Shown here: one piece after another, positions 1-10,483 of the stretch
Layout of the letters: every line of letters begins with the position of its first letter
Numbering within the stretch: the stretch's first letter is position 1
Assembly: GCA_021776135.1 (NCBI GenBank)
Contig: JAJFGL010000069.1
Coordinates: 1 to 58,906 of the forward strand
Direction of reading: 5' to 3'
Source: Kiloniellaceae bacterium
GTDB lineage: Bacteria; Pseudomonadota; Alphaproteobacteria; Kiloniellales; J153
DNA length: 58,906 bases
Translations under genes and position numbers: made by a program
The notes under the pieces: model-generated
Database searches by the model: none
What the model saw: the letters and a program-made list of their open reading frames with translations, nothing else
Told to the model about the DNA's origin: nothing

Positions 1-36
1 GCGTCATTCTGGCCCAATCCCTCTGGGACGGGTCGT

Positions 37-116
37 ATTATCCCACCCGCCGCGTCGCGAACGGCTTGTGGGGGGCCTGCCACACGGCGCCGCCCGCTCC
101 TAACGGGTGGGATAAT
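37..116. repeat. 13-bp inverted repeat near the left edge
   Basis: ATTATCCCACCCG at 37-49 is the exact reverse complement of CGGGTGGGATAAT at 104-116. The arms are 54 bp apart and lie just upstream of the halogenase gene. They could be a paired operator or a long-loop hairpin. The gene to the left is outside the window, so the role is unknown. Confidence 0.6.
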
Positions 117-172
117 CCGATCCCGCCTCGGCGGCATCCTAAGTGTCCGCAGGCCCCAGGAGCGGAACCGGC

Positions 173-1846
173 ATGTCTAACCAAATTCGCCACATTACGG
201 TGGTCGGCGGCGGCACCGCCGGCTGGATGTCGGCCCTGTACCTGGCGACCCGCTTCGCGCCCCGGCCCGGCGGCCAGGGTGTGAAAGTGACCCTGATCGA
301 ATCCCCGAACGTGCCCACGGTCGGGGTCGGCGAGGCCACGGTGCCGGTCATGACCAAATGGCTGGACCTCATGGGCATCGACGAGAGCGATTTTTTCCTG
401 CGCTGCAATGCCTCCTTCAAGCTCGGCGTGCGTTTCGTGAATTGGGACCAGCACCCGGACGGCAGCCCTTGCGACTACGTCCACCCCTTTCAGGCTGTCA
501 CCGGCGAGCTTCGCGACCTGAGCACCGGCTACTATTTCCATAAGTTCGCCAACAAAGACGGCCGCGCGGACGCCTCTGACGCCCTGACCCCCTGCCGGGC
601 GGTCATGGACGCCCGCCGCGCCCCGCGCGCCCTGGAGCCCAATCCGGACAGCGATATGCGTTACGCCTATCACCTGGACGCCGGGCTGTTCGCCGGGTAC
701 CTGAAGGAGATCGCCCTGGAGCGCGGGGTCGAACACATCCTCGACGATGTGGACGAGGTGATACGCGGCGAAAAGGGCTTCATCGACGCCCTGACATTAC
801 GCGAACGCGGGCGCTGGCCGGTCGAACTGGTCATAGATTGCACCGGCTTCAAGGGCTTGATCCTGCAGCAGGCCCTGGGCGAGCCCTTTGAATCCTACGG
901 CAAGTACCTGCTGTGCGACCGTGCCTTGGCGGTTCAGCTTCCTCACCAAGACGTGACCAAGCTGGACCCCTACACCCAATCGACCGCCCTGGGGGCGGGA
1001 TGGTCCTGGCGCGTGCCGCTCTATTCGCGCATCGGCACCGGTTACGTTTTCTCAAGCGCGTTCCGCAGCGACGATGAGGCCATGGACGAATTCATGGCCC
1101 ACCTGGGCCCGGCGGGCAAAGACGCGAACCCACGGGCGCTGTCCATGCGGGTCGGGCGCTCCCGGCGCACCTGGGTCGGGAATTGCATCGCCATCGGCCT
1201 ATCCAGCGGTTTTATCGAGCCGCTCGAATCGACCGCCATCTATCTTATTCAGCGCTCGCTATCCTTGCTGGCCGCCTACTTTCCCGACCGCACCTTCGAT
1301 CCGCGCCTGGCGCGGCGGTTCAATGGCTTGATCGAGTCCGCCTATTCGGAAATCCGCGATTTCATCGTGCTGCACTACCGCGCCTCGAACCGCACGGATA
1401 CGCCGTTTTGGGACGCGGCGCGGAGCGGCATCGAAGTCCCGGACTCCCTGCAAGAAAACCTGGAGCTTTGGCGCCGCATCCTGCCGGGCGCGAACGATAT
1501 CGAACACAGTCACCTCTTCAATCACCTCAGTTACATTTATGTGCTGTTCGGAAAGCGGTACTTCGACGGCGTATCGTTCCCCGTCGAGGACATGCTGTCG
1601 CCGGCGGACTGGAACGGTTTCGCGCAAGCCATGGACGGCTTGAAGTCGCGCCTGCTTACCCGGCTGCCGGATCACTACGATCTGGTCAGCCAACTGCGCG
1701 CGCGGGCCGAGGCGCGCGGCGGCCAAGCATCGCCGCCCCCCCGCTTGCCGGTCGCCGCACCCGCGACCGTGCCCCTGCCGGGGGAATTATTGCGCCCCCA
1801 AATCCGTTTCAGCCCCGGCGCATTGTCGGAAGCGCATATTCTTTAA
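173..1846 (+). CDS. flavin-dependent tryptophan halogenase family protein
   Basis: A 557-residue protein of the FADH2-dependent halogenase family, which chlorinates or brominates aromatic rings using reduced flavin, halide and oxygen. The N-terminus carries the FAD-binding motif GGGTAGW at about residues 12-18. A lysine in ASFKLG at about residue 83 sits where the family's catalytic lysine lies. The halogenase signature WxWxIP is present as WSWRVP at about residues 278-283, and the later GFIEPLEST holds the conserved glutamate. Length is normal (about 500-560). I chose the ATG at 173 because an upstream GTG at 143 adds only ten unconserved residues. There is no biosynthetic cluster or flavin reductase beside it. 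Many alphaproteobacterial homologues accompany TonB-dependent receptors, and the DNA to the left is not visible. Substrate unknown. Confidence 0.88.
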   Translation: MSNQIRHITVVGGGTAGWMSALYLATRFAPRPGGQGVKVTLIESPNVPTVGVGEATVPVMTKWLDLMGIDESDFFLRCNASFKLGVRFVNWDQHPDGSPCDYVHPFQAVTGELRDLSTGYYFHKFANKDGRADASDALTPCRAVMDARRAPRALEPNPDSDMRYAYHLDAGLFAGYLKEIALERGVEHILDDVDEVIRGEKGFIDALTLRERGRWPVELVIDCTGFKGLILQQALGEPFESYGKYLLCDRALAVQLPHQDVTKLDPYTQSTALGAGWSWRVPLYSRIGTGYVFSSAFRSDDEAMDEFMAHLGPAGKDANPRALSMRVGRSRRTWVGNCIAIGLSSGFIEPLESTAIYLIQRSLSLLAAYFPDRTFDPRLARRFNGLIESAYSEIRDFIVLHYRASNRTDTPFWDAARSGIEVPDSLQENLELWRRILPGANDIEHSHLFNHLSYIYVLFGKRYFDGVSFPVEDMLSPADWNGFAQAMDGLKSRLLTRLPDHYDLVSQLRARAEARGGQASPPPRLPVAAPATVPLPGELLRPQIRFSPGALSEAHIL

Positions 1847-1894
1847 GTCACGCTAATTTGAATCGGCCTGTGCATAAGTAAGTTTACGAATCGC

Positions 1895-1917
1895 TTGACA
1901 TGTCATAAATGTGTCAA
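1895..1917. promoter_or_regulatory. nested palindrome, possible operator or promoter
   Basis: TTGACA at 1895-1900 and TGTCAA at 1912-1917 form a 6-bp inverted repeat. Inside the left arm lies a perfect 10-bp palindrome, TGACATGTCA at 1896-1905. TTGACA also matches a sigma-70 -35 element, but no convincing -10 follows at 16-18 bp. It lies about 80 bp upstream of the 45-codon ORF at 1998 and could control it. Confidence 0.35.
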
Positions 1918-1997
1918 ACGCGGCGTTAGAGGTCAAAGCGCGGCGAATCCAGGTATGGTGAGGAAATCGACCTGAATCTCACGGACGGATTTTCCCC

Positions 1998-2135
1998 ATG
2001 AGAAGAACCTACGAAACACGCGCTTACGATACGCCGGCCATGGAAACGCGGGCGTTCCAAGCCATCGTGTTCTGGACCGCCATGAGCAGCATAGTTTGGG
2101 CCGCGGTCGGACTGTCTGTACTCTTACTGATTTAG
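1998..2135 (+). CDS. small single-pass membrane protein, 45 aa
   Basis: A short open frame from ATG to TAG. The first 19 residues are polar and charged (MRRTYETRAYDTPAMETRA). They are followed by about 25 hydrophobic residues rich in Ile, Val, Trp and Leu running to the C-terminus, so it reads as a single transmembrane segment with a short cytoplasmic N-terminal tail. It fills the gap between the halogenase and valS. The ribosome-binding site is weak. I recognise no family. A spurious frame is possible, but the ordered polar-then-hydrophobic layout argues for a real small membrane protein. Confidence 0.45.
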   Translation: MRRTYETRAYDTPAMETRAFQAIVFWTAMSSIVWAAVGLSVLLLI

Positions 2136-2163
2136 CGGATCTTCACGGCGGCGGACGCCGGGT

Positions 2164-4824
<2,661 letters not shown>

Positions 4825-4894
4825 GGCTGGCGCTATCCTTTTTCTTCGGGCCGGAGCGTATCGGGTCTAGCCGAGGTCATTCCACCCGCACAAT

Positions 4895-4967
4895 GTCATA
4901 CGCGGACTTGATCCGCGTATCCATAGCTGACGCAACAATGGATGCGCGGGCTAAACCCGCGAATGAC
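4895..4967. repeat. palindromic intergenic repeat between popZ and valS
   Basis: Nested inverted repeats: ATACGCGGA (4898-4906) pairs with TCCGCGTAT (4912-4920). CGCGGG (4945-4950) pairs with CCCGCG (4956-4961). ATCCAT (4919-4924) pairs with ATGGAT (4938-4943), and outer GTCAT pairs with ATGAC (4963-4967). The layout matches the dispersed, cloverleaf-like intergenic palindromes common in alphaproteobacteria. It could act in the popZ-valS transcript as a processing or attenuation structure. Confidence 0.65.
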
Positions 4968-5017
4968 GTAAAATGTAACTTGAGGGCCTCAAGAAACCCA
5001 GGAACGAAAGCTTCGGC

Positions 5018-5776
5018 TTACTGATCCTCGGCGCGGCGGACCAACCTCTTGATTTCCTCGCGAACGATCTGTTCTACCAAGGCGTTTAGGTTGGTATCAA
5101 GCCAGGCTTTCAACTCCGGCTTCAGGGCTTCGCGGACAATCTGTTCGAGGGTCCGTCCATCGCCGATCTGGATCATGGAATCGATCCGGCTGGCGTCCAT
5201 CGCGCGGGCCAGTTCCTTGAACGACCCGGTGGCGGCGGCGGCCACGGGGGCCGCGACCAGACCCTCGCCATCGCTCTCGGCATCCTGCGCCGGAGGCGCC
5301 GGTTCCGCCTCGGCTTCTGGGGCGGGCGTATCGGGAAACGCATCGGCCAGAACGTCGGCGTCGGTGGCGGCTTCTTCCTCGGGCGCTTCCTCCGGCGCGG
5401 GCGTATCGGGAAAAGCATCGGCCAGAACATCGGCGTCGGTGGCGGCTTCTTCCTCGGGCTCGGGGGCGGGCGTATCGGGAAAAGCATCGGCCAGAACGTC
5501 GGCGTCGGAGGCGGCTTCTTCCTCGGGCGTTTCGTTCAAGTCCGTGATCGAACCGTCTTCATTGACCTTCTGGGTTAATTCGAGGACCTCGCCATTGGAC
5601 TCGGGCTCGGGTTCGGGCGCCGGCTCGGGTTCGGGCGCCGGCTCGGGCGCGGCCTCGGGCGCGGCCTCGGTTTTCGGCGCGCCGCCCTCCTCGGTATCAT
5701 CTTCGGAAATAATCCGCCTGATGGAGGCAAGAATTTCCTCCATTGAGGGTTCTGCTTGGGCGGTGGCGTCACTCAT
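5018..5776 (-). CDS. popZ: DUF2497 / PopZ-like polar organizing protein
   Basis: A 252-residue acidic protein with the PopZ layout. An N-terminal helix (EPSMEEILASIRRIISEDD, residues 9-27) is followed by a long Pro/Glu/Ala-rich disordered middle. The C-terminal helical module, about 75 residues ending in IKRLVRRAEDQ, is the oligomerisation part. In Caulobacter, PopZ forms polar condensates that anchor ParB-parS and recruit polarity factors. Family identity rests on both conserved ends; the polar role here is inferred. The disordered linker contains three 62-bp tandem repeat units (see 5322-5527), each encoding DADVLADAFPDTPAPE. It lies just downstream of tolC, the usual alphaproteobacterial order. 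Confidence 0.9.
   Translation of the reverse strand: MSDATAQAEPSMEEILASIRRIISEDDTEEGGAPKTEAAPEAAPEPAPEPEPAPEPEPESNGEVLELTQKVNEDGSITDLNETPEEEAASDADVLADAFPDTPAPEPEEEAATDADVLADAFPDTPAPEEAPEEEAATDADVLADAFPDTPAPEAEAEPAPPAQDAESDGEGLVAAPVAAAATGSFKELARAMDASRIDSMIQIGDGRTLEQIVREALKPELKAWLDTNLNALVEQIVREEIKRLVRRAEDQ
5322..5527. repeat. three near-identical 62-bp repeats inside popZ
   Basis: Units lie at 5322-5383, 5397-5458 and 5466-5527. They differ at only a few positions, with short variable spacers of 13 and 7 bp. All keep the reading frame and encode an EEAATDADVLADAFPDTPAPE-like segment of the PopZ linker. The high nucleotide identity points to recent slippage or unequal crossing-over. Confidence 0.9.
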
Positions 5777-5811
5777 CGGTCAAAATATCCAGATTTCCGC
5801 GGTGCACTAAC

Positions 5812-7224
5812 TTATTCCGCACTGGGCGCAGCCAGCCCAAACCAACGGTTCCGAACTTTCCGGTAGTCCGTCTCCGGATCGTAAACCGCGACCGCCAAGC
5901 CCAAGTCGGGGGCGGTCAAGCGCCCGATGGCCGCCATGACCTGAAATGAGGTCACGACCTCGTCCCGTTGCGAGCGGACCAGGTTGACCTGGGAGTCGAG
6001 CAGCTCTTGTTCGGCATCCAGGATATCGAGAATGGTCCGCGCGCCGACCAGGTTCTCCTGGGTCACGCCTTCGAGGGCGATTTCCGCGGAACTGACGCCG
6101 GATTCGAACGAAACGATCTGCGCCCGCGCGGTCTGCAGGTTTTCCCAGGCGCTGATGGCTTCCTGTTCCGCCTGGCGGCGGCGTTCCTCGATCTCGACCC
6201 GGCGCTGGCTGGTGATTTGCTTGGCTTGGCGCACCCGGCTGGAGACCGCGCCTTGCTGGTAGAGGGGAATCCTTACCTCCGCCAAAATCGAGGCCTGCTT
6301 GATGGTCGAATCCCGCTGTGACGTGTCGTCGTTCCGGCTCGCCTGGGCGCTCAGTTGAACGTCGGGCAAGAACTCCCCAACGACTTCCCGGATTCGATTG
6401 CGGGCCGCTTTCTCGGCATAGGTCGCGGCCAGGACGCCGGGATTGCGGGCCGTGGCCAAGGCGACGGCGTCCTCAAGACTGGCGGGCAGTTTGGCGGTCA
6501 AACGCGGGGCGCTCAACTCACTGGGCTGAAGCCCCGTGACTTCCTGAAAAACCGCCTTGTTGCTGGCCAGGATGCCTTCCGAGGCGATGCGCTGCGCCGT
6601 GGCCGTGGCCAAGCGGGTGTTCGCCTGCGCCACGTCGGTGCGGGTTACCTCGCCGACGGTGAAACGGTCCTGTGTCGCCTCCAATTGCCGGCGGATCACG
6701 CGCTCGTTGTTGGTATTCAGATTCACGACCGACTGGTCGCGCCAGACGTCCATATAAGCCTGGATCCCGTTTAGCAGCACGGTCTGCTCAACCGATATCA
6801 GATCCAGGCGTTGGGACCGGACATCGTTTTCGGCGGCCATGGTCTCGGCGATCGTGCGTCCGCCCCGGTAGATCGGCTGGGTCACGGTCAGCGAGCCCCG
6901 GGTCGGCGTGGAGCTTTCCTTGTTGGTGAAGAAGGCTTGCGTCTGGTCCGTATGCTGCTTGCCGACCGAGCCGGCGACGGTCACCTCGGGACGCCAGTTC
7001 GACAGAGCTTGGGGGACGCCCTCGTTCACGCCGCGCAAACCGGCGCGGGCCGCCCGCAGGGTGGGATTGGTCGTGTAAGCGTTGGCCAGGGCCTCGCCGA
7101 GGGTCTGGGCCTTGGCCGGCGCGCCGGCGCCAAGGCCGAACGACACCAGAATGCCCAGCGCCGCGGCGCCAGCCAAGTGAAGCCGCCCGGGCGCGCAAAC
7201 TCTATATATTAGCCGATTAATCAT
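5812..7224 (-). CDS. tolC: TolC family outer-membrane efflux/secretion protein
   Basis: A 470-residue TolC-type outer membrane factor, the trimeric exit duct of type I secretion and RND efflux systems. A signal peptide (Leu/Ala-rich, ending near APAKAQ) precedes the first family repeat, TLGEALANAYTTNPTLRAAR. The duplicated long-helix pattern includes QPIYRGGRTIAE and VRIPLYQQGAVSSRVRQAK, the two beta-strand regions of the barrel. I preferred the ATG at 7224, which has AGGA five bases upstream, over a GTG seven codons earlier. The genes order pcm-tolC-popZ-valS on the same strand. Its inner-membrane partners are not in the window, so the transport substrate is unknown. Confidence 0.93.
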   Translation of the reverse strand: MINRLIYRVCAPGRLHLAGAAALGILVSFGLGAGAPAKAQTLGEALANAYTTNPTLRAARAGLRGVNEGVPQALSNWRPEVTVAGSVGKQHTDQTQAFFTNKESSTPTRGSLTVTQPIYRGGRTIAETMAAENDVRSQRLDLISVEQTVLLNGIQAYMDVWRDQSVVNLNTNNERVIRRQLEATQDRFTVGEVTRTDVAQANTRLATATAQRIASEGILASNKAVFQEVTGLQPSELSAPRLTAKLPASLEDAVALATARNPGVLAATYAEKAARNRIREVVGEFLPDVQLSAQASRNDDTSQRDSTIKQASILAEVRIPLYQQGAVSSRVRQAKQITSQRRVEIEERRRQAEQEAISAWENLQTARAQIVSFESGVSSAEIALEGVTQENLVGARTILDILDAEQELLDSQVNLVRSQRDEVVTSFQVMAAIGRLTAPDLGLAVAVYDPETDYRKVRNRWFGLAAPSAE

Positions 7225-7348
7225 CGATTCCTGCACCGCCCCCACCAGCCGATCAAGCCGGTTTTCTTAGCAAGTGTAACAAGTTCCGCCAAGTAAGCAC
7301 AAATAAGGTTAACAGGTCAGTAACGCCCCGGCCAATAAGGGATGGAAA

Positions 7349-8005
7349 TTAAAAGGCGAAGCCCGGCGCCGGCTCGAATTCCGGCAGTTGGGGCACCGCC
7401 GCGTCGAACAGTACCCGTGGGGAGGTCAGGCCGCCCCGCCGCTCGATCAGGCTGGCGCGGCCAATACCGTCGCCGCCCCGCACGACCGCCACCAAACGGC
7501 CGCCTTCGGCGAGCTGGTCCTGGATCGCAGCGGGCACCCGCGACACCGTGCCGCCGAGTATAATGACATCGTAAGGCGCCTGTTTCGGATAGCCCTGGGT
7601 GATATCGCCGTTAACGACCACGGCATTGTCCAGGCCGAGCTTCGACAGGGCCAGGGACGCGGTTTCCACGGCGGAATCGTCCGATTCCACCGCCACCACG
7701 GTTGCCACCAGGCGCGCCAGAAGCGCCGCCGCGTAGCCGGTGCCGCAAGCTATATCGAGCGCGATATCGCCGGCTTCGGGCCGCGCCGCCTGAAGCAGAC
7801 GGGCAAGAACCATGGGCTCCATCATGCAGCGCCCGGCGCCCAGGGGGATATCCTCGTCCAGGTAGGCGACGCCGCGCAGCGCCTCGGGCAGAAACAATTC
7901 GCGCGGAATGGCCGCGAAGGCATCCAGAACGGCCTCGCTCGTCACCTTGTTGGTGCGCAGCTGCGATCCGACCATGTTGCGGCGGGCGGTGGCGAAATCA
8001 GTCAT
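7349..8005 (-). CDS. pcm: protein-L-isoaspartate O-methyltransferase family protein
   Basis: A 218-residue SAM-dependent methyltransferase of the PIMT family, which repairs isoaspartyl residues in damaged proteins. It has the N-terminal FATARRNMVGSQLRTNKV and the family signature region PRELFLPEALRGVAYLDEDIP. It also has the SAM-binding loop DIACGTGYAAALLARL at about residues 87-102 and VVVAVESDD as motif II. Length fits the family. Alphaproteobacterial homologues directly upstream of tolC are often divergent PIMT paralogues, so true isoaspartyl activity is likely but not certain. Confidence 0.9.
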   Translation of the reverse strand: MTDFATARRNMVGSQLRTNKVTSEAVLDAFAAIPRELFLPEALRGVAYLDEDIPLGAGRCMMEPMVLARLLQAARPEAGDIALDIACGTGYAAALLARLVATVVAVESDDSAVETASLALSKLGLDNAVVVNGDITQGYPKQAPYDVIILGGTVSRVPAAIQDQLAEGGRLVAVVRGGDGIGRASLIERRGGLTSPRVLFDAAVPQLPEFEPAPGFAF

Positions 8006-8198
8006 GGCGACCCCAACTATGATGGCAGGACAATCGAAATCCGCTTCCCGGTCTTATAAGTCTCGCGCGATGGCAACACAATCGCACAGACCCTAGGCTC
8101 CTGGGCGCTTTGAGGGCCCTTGTCCGCGCTTGACCGGCCTGGGGACCGTCCGTAGTCTCCGGCTCCCGCCGATCGCGCCTATGCGGTCGCCCGCCTCC

Positions 8199-8272
8199 GG
8201 CCCGGTGGCAGAGTGGTTATGCAGAGGCCTGCAAAGCCTCGTACGTCGGTTCGATTCCGGCCCGGGCCTCCA
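8199..8272 (+). tRNA. tRNA-Cys (GCA)
   Basis: The acceptor stem GGCCCGG (8199-8205) pairs with CCGGGCC (8262-8268), followed by U and an encoded CCA (8270-8272). The anticodon arm GAGGC-CTGCAAA-GCCTC gives anticodon GCA. The T arm is GTCGG-TTCGATT-CCGGC with one G-U pair. Length is 74 nt. All arms fold, so the call is firm. Confidence 0.97.
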
Positions 8273-8300
8273 AGCGGCGCCAAGCGCATTGATCGCGTCC

Positions 8301-8314
8301 TTGATGCAGATCAA
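8301..8314. promoter_or_regulatory. FNR/Anr/FixK-type binding site
   Basis: TTGATGCAGATCAA is an exact match to the TTGAT-N4-ATCAA consensus for FNR/FixK-family regulators. Its centre, 8307.5, lies about 40 bp before a plausible start point that would follow the -10-like TATTCA at 8335-8340. That is the class II activating position. A ribosome-binding site (GGGAG, 8363-8367) and the ATG of a 37-residue ORF at 8374 follow. It predicts induction at low oxygen. Confidence 0.75.
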
Positions 8315-8373
8315 GGACCGGAGCGGCTGCCCTGTATTCAGTCTTATCCACATTAACTTTGTGGGAGTCTGGC

Positions 8374-8487
8374 ATGACCGAGGCTGAATTGCTTTATCTC
8401 ATGACGGTAATCGGCGCGTTCGTGGCGTTTGTCGGGGTTCTGGCCTGGGCCACGCTCACCTCCGGCGGAGCGCCGGAGACCCGCTGA
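8374..8487 (+). CDS. 37-aa membrane protein downstream of an FNR-type box
   Basis: The frame runs from an ATG with a good Shine-Dalgarno (GGGAG, six bases upstream) to TGA. After an acidic start (MTEAELLYL) come about 20 hydrophobic residues (VIGAFVAFVGVLAWATL) and a short polar tail ending in APETR. It is therefore a single-pass membrane peptide. The upstream DNA carries a perfect FNR/FixK half-site pair at the activating distance and a -10-like box. Small proteins of this kind are known as accessory subunits of terminal oxidases (CydX and CcoQ types), but I see no specific match. Function unknown; low-oxygen induction is inferred from the site. It ends 1 bp from the converging metallopeptidase gene. 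Confidence 0.7.
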   Translation: MTEAELLYLMTVIGAFVAFVGVLAWATLTSGGAPETR

Positions 8488-8488
8488 A

Positions 8489-9520
8489 CTAGCCGGACGG
8501 GCCTTCGCCGCCGCCGCCGCCGGCCGGCAAAATCGCGAGATCGGCCGCGCGCAGCAAGCCATCGATGCGGGCCGCGATACGGCGGGAAACCTGCCCGGCG
8601 TAAAACCCGTCCGTGAGCGCGGGGCCTTGGGTTTCGGCGAGGAAATTACCGCCGCCCAGGGCCGCGATGCCGGTCAGGAAATCGGCGCGCAGTTTCTTAC
8701 GCGGCGGCACCAAGCCGGTCCGGTCGTGGGAGATGCGGCGCAAGTGTTCGGCGGTCATGCGGTCATAGACGTCACGCCGCCAGCCGGCCGTGAACCAATA
8801 ATCGAAGGCGGCCCTGGTCGCCGCCTGAAGCCCGCGCGCGCTGGCGTCGCCCTCGGCGGCATAGTGGAAGGCCCGGACCACGTCGGCATAGGGGCCCGCC
8901 CCCTTCTCGATCCAGGCCGCCGGATACCCGGCTTCGCGCAGTTCCCAAGCGATCCGGGTTGAAATGGCCTCGGCGCTGGCCTCCCTGATACGCCGCAGCA
9001 GGAGTAAATCCCCGGGCGGAAAATAGCGGTTGTCGGAATAACGCGGATGCTGGGGCACATGGCTGAGTTCATGGGCCAGGAAGGCGACCCGGCCGCCCTC
9101 CGACAATTCCGTGCTGAGCCCGATGACCCCAGTGCTGGAAAAATAATAGGCCAGCAGCGGGGTTTTCTTGTCCAGGCAAACCTGGACCCGGCGGCCCCGG
9201 ACGCGCCGCAGAACGGCCCGCGCGGTGGCGCTCCGCGCCAGGGTTTCCAAGACCCGGGAGATCGCGCCTCGCGGCGCACCGGCGCCGCCCGGCGCCCCGG
9301 TTTGGATCAAAGGCGCGCAAGCTTCGGCGTGCCTGGCGGGCGAGAATGGAGCGTGGCGCGCCCCCCCGTCCGCCTTGGCCGCGACTATCAGCGGCGGGAC
9401 CATGCCGGCCAAGACCGATAAAAAGAGCCAGGCCCGGAAAGGCCCCAGCCGTGGCCCAAAACCGGCCCTGGCCTTGGGCGCCGCTAAGCTCGGCATGAAA
9501 TTTTCGCTAATTCCGGGCAT
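8489..9520 (-). CDS. putative membrane-anchored/exported zinc metallopeptidase
   Basis: A protein of about 343 residues. It has an N-terminal hydrophobic segment (FRAWLFLSVLAGMVPPLIVAA) that is a signal peptide or anchor. In the middle lies a zincin-type motif, VAFLAHELSHVPQ, giving HELSH (HExxH), followed about 35 residues on by a glutamate-rich ASAEAISTRIAWEL that could supply the third zinc ligand. It resembles the putative metallopeptidase families of unknown function (such as DUF6782), but I cannot name the family with certainty. The start is uncertain: ATG at 9520 was chosen, with 9496 as an alternative and 9586 as the longest frame. It lies downstream of a toxin-antitoxin pair on the same strand. 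Confidence 0.6.
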   Translation of the reverse strand: MPGISENFMPSLAAPKARAGFGPRLGPFRAWLFLSVLAGMVPPLIVAAKADGGARHAPFSPARHAEACAPLIQTGAPGGAGAPRGAISRVLETLARSATARAVLRRVRGRRVQVCLDKKTPLLAYYFSSTGVIGLSTELSEGGRVAFLAHELSHVPQHPRYSDNRYFPPGDLLLLRRIREASAEAISTRIAWELREAGYPAAWIEKGAGPYADVVRAFHYAAEGDASARGLQAATRAAFDYWFTAGWRRDVYDRMTAEHLRRISHDRTGLVPPRKKLRADFLTGIAALGGGNFLAETQGPALTDGFYAGQVSRRIAARIDGLLRAADLAILPAGGGGGEGPSG

Positions 9521-9586
9521 GACCCGACGATGGCCCCTTTGGTTTAACGGCCCCCTAAGACCCAAGCTTTCAGGCGCGGCCGTCAC

Positions 9587-10036
9587 TTACCCACTAGCGG
9601 AAACCGCGGCCGCTGCCTCGGGCAAGGACAGCACCCTGCCGGAGAACTCTTTGGTTGGATCTTCCCGCACTTTGCGTTGAAAGCGTAAATCCGCGGTCGC
9701 GACTTGCCAATCCCGCTCTATCGCCAGCGCCAAGTAGATGCAGTCATAGGCGGGATGATCGAGCTCGATGGCGAGGCTGAGCGCCGAAGCAAGCAAATGC
9801 CGGGTGGGAAGAACCTCAACGTCCGCCTGTTCTAGAAGGCGGGCGGCGATCAGGGCCTCGTCTTCGATGAGTTCACCCCGCCGCACCTTTTTCCAAAGAA
9901 TATTGGCGCACTCCGCGACCAGAAGATCTGGCGAAGATAACTCGGCTTTTTCGAGTAAAGTGAGTGCTTCAAGGGTACCGTCTTCTTCGACAAGCCATTT
10001 GATCGCGACGCTGGCATCGATAACGAAACGGCTCAA
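9587..10036 (-). CDS. PIN-domain toxin ribonuclease (VapC/FitB type)
   Basis: A 149-residue PIN-domain protein. The acidic metal-binding residues are visible: Asp in VIDASVAIKW (residue 7), Glu in LLVAECANILWK, Asp in DHPAYDCIYLALA and Asp in ATADLRF. These form the Mg/Mn active site of VapC-type endoribonucleases, which usually cut initiator tRNA or rRNA. Its start overlaps the end of the antitoxin gene by 4 bp (ATGA-type), so translation is coupled. Length (about 140) and gene order are typical of a type II toxin-antitoxin pair. Confidence 0.88.
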   Translation of the reverse strand: MSRFVIDASVAIKWLVEEDGTLEALTLLEKAELSSPDLLVAECANILWKKVRRGELIEDEALIAARLLEQADVEVLPTRHLLASALSLAIELDHPAYDCIYLALAIERDWQVATADLRFQRKVREDPTKEFSGRVLSLPEAAAAVSASG

Positions 10037-10272
10037 CGTTCGCCCCGCCCTTCGCGCATGAGCTCTTCCGAGGGCGTGTGCTTGCGCGCCTTGGTCAAGT
10101 GACGAAGTTTAGCCGCAAGTTCTGCGAATGCAGGTTCCACTTCGGCGGAAAGGGCCTGCCGCAGAATTTCTCTATGTTCAGCCTCCGCCGAGCGCCCGTG
10201 CTGCGCCGCGCGCCGTTTCAGGCGGATTATCAGCTCATCTTCAAGATTTCGAACATGTAAATTTCCGGACAT
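10033..10272 (-). CDS. FitA-like ribbon-helix-helix antitoxin
   Basis: A 79-residue antitoxin partner for the PIN protein. The N-terminus GNLHVRNLEDELIIRLKRRA followed by GRSAEAEHREILRQAL is the Arc/MetJ ribbon-helix-helix arrangement typical of FitA. The C-terminal half is charged and would wrap around the toxin. Such proteins bind their own promoter; a perfect palindrome, ATGATATCAT, lies 31 bp upstream of the start and is a good operator candidate. Confidence 0.85.
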   Translation of the reverse strand: MSGNLHVRNLEDELIIRLKRRAAQHGRSAEAEHREILRQALSAEVEPAFAELAAKLRHLTKARKHTPSEELMREGRGER

Positions 10273-10302
10273 GATACGCCTGTATGTATATATTTGATCT
10301 CA

Positions 10303-10312
10303 ATGATATCAT
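10303..10312. promoter_or_regulatory. palindromic operator candidate of the toxin-antitoxin operon
   Basis: ATGATATCAT is a perfect 10-bp palindrome in an AT-rich stretch (10281-10320) upstream of the FitA-like gene, which reads leftwards. RHH antitoxins usually autoregulate through such sites. The assignment is inferred from position and symmetry only. Confidence 0.45.
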
Positions 10313-10483
10313 GATTTCTTGTCCTTTTCAATTGTTTTGCGTGGTTTCCGATGACCCCGTCTTTTACCGTGTCAAGCGATTGCCGATCCGCGTGCAACCA
10401 GCCTTTCCTTCAGCCATCGTTCGTGCCATGCTGAATGAAAGGTTACGATGCATAAGACATACGTTCTTTCATGGAGTTAGGAT

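Noticed and set aside
5322-5527. CRISPR-like repeat array
   Set aside because: Units are contiguous in-frame coding repeats with spacers of 7 and 13 bp, and there are no cas genes.
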